DNA of 5,248 nucleotides from an uncultured Nesterenkonia sp. (lineage in GTDB: Bacteria; Actinomycetota; Actinomycetes; Actinomycetales; Micrococcaceae): assembly GCA_946221825.1 (NCBI GenBank), contig CAMINA010000102.1, positions 1 to 5,248 on the forward strand. The letters run 5' to 3'. The translations under genes and the position numbers were made by a program. Positions within the stretch are counted from its first letter, which is position 1. Every line of letters begins with the position of its first letter. Below, piece by piece: positions 1-5,072 of the stretch. The notes under the pieces were generated by a model. That model did not search any database. It was not told the DNA's origin and worked only from the letters and a program-made list of their open reading frames with translations.

Positions 1-1285
1 GGAACTGGCCGAAGGCCGCAGAGACCAGGTTCGGGTCCAGCAGACGGATGTTCTCGGTGTTGGCGCCGTCCTCGGCCAGCGCACCCTCTTCGGCCACCAT
101 CTCGGCGTCGTAGTCGCTCTGCTCGAGCTCCTCGAGACCGTAGGCGTAGCGGGTCATCTCCATGTTCCGCTCGATGTAAGGGGTCTCCAGAGTCCGCTCG
201 GACGGCTGGACCTGGTACTCCTGCACCAGGAACGGGTAGAGCGCGCCGCCGATGACGGCCGTGACCACCAGCATGGCCGCACCGATGATGCTGAAGCGCC
301 AGCGGCCGGTCACGGCGGTGAGGACGAAGACCAGCGCGACGACGACCGCGGCCACCGCCAAGATGGTCTGGGCGGGGATGACCGCGTTGACATCGGTGTA
401 CATCGCACCGGCCCAGTTTCCGCCCTGGTCCTGCAACGTGGCATAGCGGTCCATCCACCAGTTCACACCCTGCAGCAGCAGGAAGACTGCGCCGGTGACA
501 GCGATGTGCCAGCGGGCGGCCTTCTCCACGACGAACTTGCCGGTCTGCTCGATCCGGATGCCGCCGTAGAGGTAGTGGCAGAGGATGCCGGCGATGCCGG
601 CCACCAGGACCGCCGAGATCAGGAAGCCGTTGAGGAAGCCCAGGAAGGGCAGGGTGAAGACGAAGAAGCCGAAGTCCAGGCCGAACTCCGGGTCAGCAGC
701 GCCGAAGGGCTCCTGGTTGATGAACAGCAGCACCGTCTCCCACGCGCCCTGGGCGGTGGTTCCGGCGAAGACACCCATCAGCGCGGGCAGGCCCAGCATC
801 ACCAGACGCCGCATGGAGTCCAGCGACTTCTGGTAGCGGGCCACCGACTCGTTGACCTCGCCCCTCAGGTTCTGCGGGCGGTTCCGGAAGGCCAGCCACA
901 GGCTCAGCCAGACCAGGAAGCCCATGACGAGGAACGCCACGACGAAGATGCTGATCCTGGCCAGGCGCTCAGTCCAGAAGACCTCGGAGTACCCCAGCTG
1001 GTTGTACCACTGGATCTCCGCATAGAAGCCGGAGAAGGCCATGAAGGCACCGATCAGCGCCGCGATGATCACAATGGTGATGATCAGCGCGGAAGGACGG
1101 CGCGGTCCGGTGCGTTCGCCGGAGTCGCTGCCGCCTCCTCCACCGAATCCGCCGAAGCCGCCGGATCCTCCGCGGCCGGAGCCGCCGTCGTCATCGTTGT
1201 TCCTGCCGGAGCCGGATCCGGAGCCGAACAGACTCCCCGACCCTCCGAAGGGGTTCGATGAACCGAATCCCTGAGAGAAACTCAC
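1..1285 (-). CDS. UPF0182 family multi-pass membrane protein (C-terminus beyond window)
   Basis: Translation from the GTG at 1283-1285 gives 428 codons that stay open to the window edge. Family members are usually about 950-1000 residues, so roughly the N-terminal 45% is present. Residues 1-60 are a Gly/Ser/Phe-rich, partly acidic tail. About seven hydrophobic segments follow, near 65-86, 109-134, 160-178, 205-237, 260-275, 305-327 and 330-355. After the last comes the family-typical stretch VQPSERTLETPYIERNMEMT at 359-378, then RYAYGL, which begins the large soluble region. The GTG is supported by a GAGAGGG ribosome binding site 5 nt upstream. The gene lies downstream of the PDZ-Lon protease on the same strand with a 126-bp gap, so co-transcription is possible, but a hairpin sits between them. 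The biochemical function of UPF0182 is unknown to me. The family assignment is firm; the cell-envelope location is inferred from the membrane segments. Confidence 0.95.
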   Translation of the reverse strand, partial: MSFSQGFGSSNPFGGSGSLFGSGSGSGRNNDDDGGSGRGGSGGFGGFGGGGGSDSGERTGPRRPSALIITIVIIAALIGAFMAFSGFYAEIQWYNQLGYSEVFWTERLARISIFVVAFLVMGFLVWLSLWLAFRNRPQNLRGEVNESVARYQKSLDSMRRLVMLGLPALMGVFAGTTAQGAWETVLLFINQEPFGAADPEFGLDFGFFVFTLPFLGFLNGFLISAVLVAGIAGILCHYLYGGIRIEQTGKFVVEKAARWHIAVTGAVFLLLQGVNWWMDRYATLQDQGGNWAGAMYTDVNAVIPAQTILAVAAVVVALVFVLTAVTGRWRFSIIGAAMLVVTAVIGGALYPFLVQEYQVQPSERTLETPYIERNMEMTRYAYGLEELEQSDYDAEMVAEEGALAEDGANTENIRLLDPNLVSAAFGQF

Positions 1286-1290
1286 GTCTA

Positions 1291-1297
1291 CCCTCTC
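1291..1297 (-). promoter_or_regulatory. Ribosome binding site for the UPF0182 gene
   Basis: On the minus strand GAGAGGG is followed by a 5-nt spacer (TAGAC) and then GTG. This is a good purine-rich match at a normal distance, and it fixes the non-ATG start at 1285. The next in-frame ATG (residue 82) falls inside the first membrane segment and is not credible as a start. Confidence 0.7.
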
Positions 1298-1299
1298 TT

Positions 1300-1331
1300 C
1301 GCGTCCCGGACCAGGTGCGAGCCGGGACGCG
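1300..1331 (-). promoter_or_regulatory. Perfect 10-bp-stem hairpin before the UPF0182 gene
   Basis: CGCGTCCCGG (1300-1309) and CCGGGACGCG (1322-1331) are exact reverse complements separated by a 12-nt loop. The stem is almost all G:C. In minus-strand RNA it ends about 2 nt before the GAGAGGG ribosome binding site and lies about 80 nt downstream of the protease stop codon. No U-run follows, so it is a poor match to a classical intrinsic terminator. It could weaken read-through from the protease gene, stabilise a processed 3' end, or affect UPF0182 translation. The structure is seen directly; the role is inferred. Confidence 0.6.
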
Positions 1332-1356
1332 TGGTGTGGTTGTTGGTGCTGCCGTA

Positions 1357-1386
1357 TTCAGTAATGCGATGTTCAGTGATGCGGTC
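1357..1386. repeat. 15-bp tandem direct repeat in the intergenic gap
   Basis: Two adjacent 15-bp units start TTCAGTAATGCG (1357-1368) and TTCAGTGATGCG (1372-1383), with one mismatch across the first 12 positions. They lie between the protease stop codon and the hairpin upstream of UPF0182. The spacing is about one and a half helical turns. They could be a duplicated protein-binding site or a chance slippage duplication; no known operator is recognised. Confidence 0.5.
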
Positions 1387-1411
1387 CCTGTGCTGCCTGT
1401 TCAGGTCCGCC

Positions 1412-2575
1412 CTAAGTTCCGCAGGGTTCCAACCCTGCGAGGAGATCATCGTCGCCGTCGCGGACCGCTTCGACGATCTGCCGAGCCTCGGCGACGTCCT
1501 CGACGCCGTAGGTCTGCAGCCCCTCGGGGACTCTCCCCTCCAGCTCCGCACAGTTGTCCCGCGGAACCAAGAAGTGCTCAGCACCCTGGCCCTGCGATCC
1601 GACCGCCTTCTGCGCGATGCCCCCGATGGGCCCGACCGTCCCGTCCGGGTCCACAGTCCCCGTGCCGGCCCACTGCTCGCCGCCGGTCATGGATTCCTCA
1701 GTCATCGCGTCCACGATCCCCAGGCTGAACATCAGACCTGCGGAAGGCCCGCCCACGTTCTCCAGCTGGATGTCCACCTCGACGGGGAAATCGAAGTCGC
1801 CCTGAAGCATGATGCCGACATAATATTCGCCGTCGGCCTCCTGATAGGTGGGGACCTCTACGTCGATCTCCTCGCCGTCGCGGATCACCGTCAATTCTAC
1901 CGGCTGACCTGCGGCATCGTTCACCGCTGCCCGCATACCTTCCAGACCGGTGATCTCCTCTCCCCCAGCGGCGACGACCTGGTCGCCGGCCTGAAGGATC
2001 TCAGCGGCACCGGCCTCTTCGGCCTCCGGAGCGAAGTCCAGGACGTCGAGCTGCTGGCGGTACTCCATCCCCAGCTCCTCCAGAGCCGCTGCCAGAGCGA
2101 TGTCCTGGGAGCTGGACATCGCCTGGGTGTTCATCTGCTGGACCTCATCGGCCGTGGTGCCGGAGGGGTAGACCAGCTCGTGCGGCATGATGTCGGTGGT
2201 CGGCGACAGCCAGCCGGCCACCATGTCCGGGACACGGACAGTGCTGGTGGGCTCGCCGTTGACGTAGACAGTGGTCAGGCTCAGCGTGCCCTCGGTGTCA
2301 TAGGTGTCGGCGCCGTCCACTGTGATGACCGGCTCGCCCTCAGCCTCACCGATGGTGTTGAAGATGGGGCCCGGAGCCTCCAGCAGATAGGGGCTGGGCA
2401 GCGTCAGTGACATCAGCCCGAGCATCAGAGCCGAGAGGCCGGCCGCAGTCTTGACCGTCCGACGCAGCGTCCAGGGGCGCGACGGCGTCGGCGGCTCAGC
2501 GCTGGGCGCGCGCACGAAGGAGCCATACGAGGAGGCGGGGGTGTCTGGGCGCTCGGACATAGTGATCTGCGACAT
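1412..2575 (-). CDS. Membrane-anchored PDZ and Lon-like (S16) serine protease, YlbL-type
   Basis: Numbering is from the longest frame, starting at the ATG at 2593 (393 aa). A polar, Pro-rich N-terminus of about 45 residues contains a TLRRTVK stretch and is followed by one hydrophobic segment near 47-66, which suggests a signal anchor with the rest outside the membrane. A PDZ domain covers roughly 180-265. The C-terminal Lon-type domain has the nucleophile motif GGPSAG (Ser284) and the general-base lysine in GGIAQKAVGS (Lys329), so the Ser/Lys dyad is intact. There is no AAA+ domain, as usual for this family. The start is uncertain: the ATG at 2593 has AGGGG directly abutting it, whereas the ATG at 2575 (Met7) has GGTGAG 3 nt upstream, so 2575 is preferred; 2560 is also possible. 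It is divergent from the Zincin_2 gene and upstream of UPF0182. The substrate is unknown. The stop is TAG at 1412-1414. Confidence 0.93.
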   Translation of the reverse strand: MSQITMSERPDTPASSYGSFVRAPSAEPPTPSRPWTLRRTVKTAAGLSALMLGLMSLTLPSPYLLEAPGPIFNTIGEAEGEPVITVDGADTYDTEGTLSLTTVYVNGEPTSTVRVPDMVAGWLSPTTDIMPHELVYPSGTTADEVQQMNTQAMSSSQDIALAAALEELGMEYRQQLDVLDFAPEAEEAGAAEILQAGDQVVAAGGEEITGLEGMRAAVNDAAGQPVELTVIRDGEEIDVEVPTYQEADGEYYVGIMLQGDFDFPVEVDIQLENVGGPSAGLMFSLGIVDAMTEESMTGGEQWAGTGTVDPDGTVGPIGGIAQKAVGSQGQGAEHFLVPRDNCAELEGRVPEGLQTYGVEDVAEARQIVEAVRDGDDDLLAGLEPCGT

Positions 2576-2620
2576 TCTCTCACCGACCTTCATCCCCTGG
2601 CGAACTGGGGCATCCGCGCA

Positions 2621-2650
2621 GAGACAGGGGACCCGCGCGCTCGCTACGCT
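2621..2650 (+). promoter_or_regulatory. Candidate promoter of the Zincin_2 gene
   Basis: GAGACA (2621-2626, four of six matches to TTGACA) is separated by 18 bp from TACGCT (2645-2650), which fits the TAnnnT pattern of an actinobacterial -10 box. Transcription would start near 2657, leaving a leader of about 40 nt before the ATG at 2696. The -35 arm GAGACA is the exact reverse complement of TGTCTC at 2653-2658, near the expected start point. No equally convincing promoter was found for the divergent protease gene in the same gap. Confidence 0.4.
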
Positions 2651-2683
2651 GGTGTCTCATCCATCTGCGAATCGACCACGAGC

Positions 2684-2689
2684 AGGGAG
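2684..2689 (+). promoter_or_regulatory. Ribosome binding site of the Zincin_2 gene
   Basis: AGGGAG lies 6 nt upstream of the ATG at 2696, a good Shine-Dalgarno match at good spacing. It supports this start over any later internal ATG. Confidence 0.7.
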
Positions 2690-2695
2690 CGTCCG

Positions 2696-4234
2696 ATGAG
2701 CGAGAACAACCGGAACAACCAGGGATCCGGCGACGGCGAGAACCCGCAGGACCCCTTGGAGGAGTTCTTCAAGCAGCTCTTCGGGGGCCAGATGCCCGGT
2801 CAGGGAGACGACGCCGACACCGGCGGCTCCGCCGGCCGCGGCCCCTCCATGGGCTTCACCGGAAGCCCGGGTCAGGGACAGGGCGGATCCGGCGACCAGT
2901 CCGGCGGCTTCCCCGGCATGCCTCCGGGCTTCGATCCTTCCCAGATGGGCATGCCCATGGACCCGCAGATGATGCAGCAGATCATGGGTCAGGTGCAGGC
3001 GATGTTCTCTGCCATGCAGAATCCTGCCGAGGAGGACCAGGGTCCGGTGAACTGGACCATGGCGCGGCAGGCGGCCCGCCAGGCCGCCTCCGGGGACGAC
3101 CCCAGCGTCTCGGCCGCCGAGCGTCGGGAGATCGATGACGCACTGCGTCTGGCCGAGATGTGGCTCGACGGGGCCACTGCCTTCGAGAGCCCCGGCTCCA
3201 TCGGCCACGCCTGGTCCCGCGCCCAGTGGGTGGAGGAGACCTTCGACTCCTGGAAGCGGCTGACCGAACCTGTCGCCGAATCCGTCTCCAAGGCGCTCTC
3301 CGGTGCCCTGAAGGAGCAGCTGGATGAGCAGGGTGGCTCCATGCCCCCGGAGATCGCATCCATGATGGGCGGTGCGGGGTCCCAGCAGATCACCGGCATG
3401 ATCGAATCGATGGGCGGCATGGCCTTCGGCATGCAGCTGGGCCAGGCCGTGGGCGAGCTGGCCAAAGAGGTCCACGGATCCTCGGACATCGGGCTTCCGC
3501 TGGCCGGCCACTCCATGGCGCTGCTGCCCAAGAACGTCCGCGAGTTCGGCGAGGGCCTGCAGGTCGACCCCCGTGAGATCCTATTGTTCCTGGCCCTGCG
3601 CGAGGCGGCCCGGATGCGGCTCTTCAGCCGCTCCCCCTGGCTGGAGCAGGATCTCTTCAACGCCGTGGCCCAGTACGCGGCCGGCATCCACATCGACATG
3701 AGCCGGATCGAAGAGGCCGCCTCCCAGATCGATCCGAGCAACCCGCAGGCTATGCAGGATGTCCTCGGCGAGGGCCTGTTCACCCCGGAGCGCACCCCCA
3801 TGCAGGAGGCGGCGCTGAAGCGGATCGAGACCACGCTGGCCCTGGTCGAGGGCTGGGTGGACGACGTCGTCTCTCAGGCGGCCGAGCATCTGGAGTCGCT
3901 GCCCAGGCTGCGCGAGACCATGAACCGGCGCCGCGCCACCGGCGGTCCGGCAGAAAACACCTTCGCCGCACTGGTCGGCCTGGAGCTGCGGCCCCGCCGC
4001 CTCCACGACGCCGCCGCGCTGTGGGCCCACCTGCGCCAGAGCGAAGGCATGTCCGGACGCGACGATGTCTGGTCCCACCCGGATGTCCAGCCGGATGAGC
4101 AGGACCTGGACGACCCGCAGGGCTACCAGACCCGTCGCAAGGAGCGGGAAGAGGAGTCGGCCAAGATCGACGAGGAGCTGCAGAAGCTGCTCGACGGCGG
4201 CTACGACGGCAAGGGCTCCGGCGAGACCAGCTGA
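2696..4234 (+). CDS. Zincin_2 / DUF2342 family protein, annotated elsewhere as zinc-dependent metalloprotease
   Basis: The product has 512 residues, a usual length for the family. Residues 1-80 are Gly/Pro/Gln-rich and probably disordered, with a short helix-like DPLEEFFKQLFGG segment at 19-31. Residues 84-107 hold eight methionines. The folded family region begins near NWTMARQAAR (119-128) and continues through AEMWLD, the GHAWSRAQWVE segment and GLPLAGH (266-272). It then runs through LREAARMRLFSRSPWL (301-316), ALVEGWVDDVV (382-392) and LVGLELRPRRLHDAAALW (426-443). The C-terminus, HPDVQPDEQDLDDP followed by a charged tail, is also typical. There is no signal peptide or membrane segment, so a cytoplasmic location is expected. 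No HExxH zinc motif occurs anywhere, and position 306 is Arg where I recall His in many relatives, so protease activity is doubtful. The family call is strong; the catalytic role is unproven. It is divergent from the Lon-like protease, a conserved actinobacterial arrangement. Confidence 0.93.
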   Translation: MSENNRNNQGSGDGENPQDPLEEFFKQLFGGQMPGQGDDADTGGSAGRGPSMGFTGSPGQGQGGSGDQSGGFPGMPPGFDPSQMGMPMDPQMMQQIMGQVQAMFSAMQNPAEEDQGPVNWTMARQAARQAASGDDPSVSAAERREIDDALRLAEMWLDGATAFESPGSIGHAWSRAQWVEETFDSWKRLTEPVAESVSKALSGALKEQLDEQGGSMPPEIASMMGGAGSQQITGMIESMGGMAFGMQLGQAVGELAKEVHGSSDIGLPLAGHSMALLPKNVREFGEGLQVDPREILLFLALREAARMRLFSRSPWLEQDLFNAVAQYAAGIHIDMSRIEEAASQIDPSNPQAMQDVLGEGLFTPERTPMQEAALKRIETTLALVEGWVDDVVSQAAEHLESLPRLRETMNRRRATGGPAENTFAALVGLELRPRRLHDAAALWAHLRQSEGMSGRDDVWSHPDVQPDEQDLDDPQGYQTRRKEREEESAKIDEELQKLLDGGYDGKGSGETS

Positions 4235-5001
4235 CACGGGCACTCCGGGTGCACCGGGGCCGGGCGCCGGTCCAGCCCGCCGTCAGCGGTGAGGACCAGG
4301 CTGTGCTCAGCGAGCGCGGGCCGGCGCTGCGCCTCCACCAGGATCAGCAGCTGCCGAGCGATGAGCCCGGCGGCGATCTGGTGGAGCAGCCGGTCCTCAC
4401 CGGGCTGCTCCTGGTGGTCGAGAGTCTGGTCAGCGGGAGTCTGGTCCCCGAGGGCCTGGCCGCCAGGGCTCTGGCCACCGCTGAGCTCCCAGCATCCGGC
4501 GCAGGCGAAGCCCTCCGGCGCAGCCGGATGGGGCGCAGCCGGATGGGACATCAGCGGACCGATCATCGCTTCTCCCGCCGAGGGGCCGCCGGTGACCGGC
4601 ATGACCAGACTGGCGTGCTGAGCGGCCAGGCCGAGGTCCCATTGATTGCTGAGGTCTTTCTGAAGGCCGAGGTCCTTCTGAAGGCCGAGGTCGAGCACGC
4701 AGACATCCGCTCCCACCGGGCGCATGTCCTCAGGGCACTCCAGGGCAGCAGGGCGGCCCCCCTGGGACCGGGCTGACTGCGCCGTGCGATCCAGCAGATC
4801 CTTCACCGCCGTGCTGCGCGGCAGTCCATGGTGGATGCTCAGATACGGATCCCCCACCTGCTGGGCGGTGACCGGCGCGCCGTCGCGCAGCAGCAGAGTC
4901 CCGACGCCGGCCTCGGCCAGAGCGAGCGCAGTGCGCGCACCCACCGGACTCAGGCCGTCCATCAGGACTGCGGCCAGCCGGCGTCGTGGGTGAAGGTCCA
5001 T
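4201..5001 (-). CDS. Degenerate ThiF/E1-like protein with zinc-type cysteine pairs
   Basis: The frame encodes 266 residues. An N-terminal Rossmann-like unit runs AAVLMDGLSPVGARTALALA (10-29), then AGVGTLLLRD (31-40) and APVTAQQVG. This follows the ThiF/E1 pattern of a nucleotide loop, the 'AGVG' strand and an acidic residue (Asp40), but the GxGxxG loop reads GLSPVG with Ser replacing the middle Gly. Later come IGPLMSH, a CxxC pair in FACAGCWEL (Cys167, Cys170) and a C-terminal HPECPC (Cys254, Cys256). These match the paired cysteines that bind structural zinc in this superfamily. In-frame repeats fall at about 105-124 (GLQKDL units) and 153-162 (HPAAP twice), with a Gln/Asp/Gly-rich linker at 175-203. 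It is shorter than canonical ThiF/E1-like proteins as I remember them. The ATG at 5001 has GAGG close upstream; a start at Met14 is possible but would cut the first strand. The role is unknown, and loss of adenylation activity is plausible. Confidence 0.72.
   Translation of the reverse strand: MDLHPRRRLAAVLMDGLSPVGARTALALAEAGVGTLLLRDGAPVTAQQVGDPYLSIHHGLPRSTAVKDLLDRTAQSARSQGGRPAALECPEDMRPVGADVCVLDLGLQKDLGLQKDLSNQWDLGLAAQHASLVMPVTGGPSAGEAMIGPLMSHPAAPHPAAPEGFACAGCWELSGGQSPGGQALGDQTPADQTLDHQEQPGEDRLLHQIAAGLIARQLLILVEAQRRPALAEHSLVLTADGGLDRRPAPVHPECPCQLVSPEPLPS
4518..4547. repeat. Exact 15-bp tandem duplication inside the ThiF-like gene
   Basis: The unit GCGCAGCCGGATGGG occurs at 4518-4532 and again, identical, at 4533-4547. 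On the minus strand it encodes HPAAP twice (residues about 153-162), just before the CxxC cysteine pair. The length is a multiple of three, so the frame is kept. Identity of the copies suggests a recent slippage duplication. Confidence 0.85.
4633..4686. repeat. Three 18-bp tandem units inside the ThiF-like gene
   Basis: Units start with GAGGTC at 4633, 4651 and 4669. The second (GAGGTCTTTCTGAAGGCC) and third (GAGGTCCTTCTGAAGGCC) differ at one base; the first is diverged after GAGGTC, and another GAGGTC follows at 4687. On the minus strand they encode repeated GLQKDL hexapeptides and a diverged SNQWDL, after the predicted strand ADVCVLDL. The period keeps the reading frame. Confidence 0.8.
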
Positions 5002-5040
5002 GACCTCATCGTGGCAGAGTCGGGCTCCTGCTGCGTCCGG

Positions 5041-5049
5041 TTATCCACA
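5041..5049 (+). promoter_or_regulatory. Perfect DnaA-box-like nonamer
   Basis: TTATCCACA at 5041-5049 equals the strong Escherichia coli DnaA-box consensus (TTATNCACA). It sits in the 71-bp gap between two divergent genes, 12 bp upstream of a candidate -10 box. Actinobacterial boxes more often read TTGTCCACA. Only one copy is visible and there is no AT-rich unwinding region, so this is not an origin. It may be a DnaA-responsive promoter site, a site for another regulator, or chance. Confidence 0.35.
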
Positions 5050-5060
5050 GGCTCGAGAAC

Positions 5061-5066
5061 TAGGCT
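5061..5066 (+). promoter_or_regulatory. Candidate -10 box giving a leaderless transcript
   Basis: TAGGCT matches TAnnnT and ends 6 nt before the ATG at 5073, so transcription would begin at or next to the start codon. No Shine-Dalgarno sequence precedes that ATG, which agrees with leaderless expression, common in actinobacteria. No good -35 hexamer is visible at 16-18 bp; the DnaA-box-like site occupies much of that region. Confidence 0.4.
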
Positions 5067-5072
5067 GGTCAC

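Noticed and set aside
506..1261. Open frame on the plus strand opposite UPF0182
   Set aside because: The low-complexity Gln/Glu/Ala-rich product is typical of antisense to membrane-protein codons, and the minus strand encodes a clear family member.
1331..2410. Long open frame on the plus strand opposite the PDZ-Lon protease gene
   Set aside because: It mirrors a confident protease gene with all catalytic motifs, has no recognisable domain, and is explained by the lack of stop codons in high-GC antisense frames.
3581..4243. Open frames on the minus strand opposite the Zincin_2 gene, including the larger one at 2657-3511
   Set aside because: They are antisense shadows with no ribosome binding site or family resemblance, while the plus strand shows conserved family blocks throughout.
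4235..4280. Possible intrinsic terminator after the Zincin_2 stop (GC-rich GGCACTCCGGGTGC and CCGGGCGCCGG)
   Set aside because: The stems are only 4-5 bp, there is no T-run on either strand, and the sequence lies in the coding part of the ThiF-like gene.
4249..4776. Plus-strand open frame opposite the ThiF-like gene as the real coding strand
   Set aside because: The minus frame shows the AGVG strand, CxxC and HPxCxC motifs in the right order. The plus product has no recognised motif. Some doubt remains because the minus gene is degenerate.
5002..5072. Replication origin suggested by the DnaA-box-like nonamer
   Set aside because: There is a single box, no AT-rich stretch, and neither dnaA nor dnaN is nearby.
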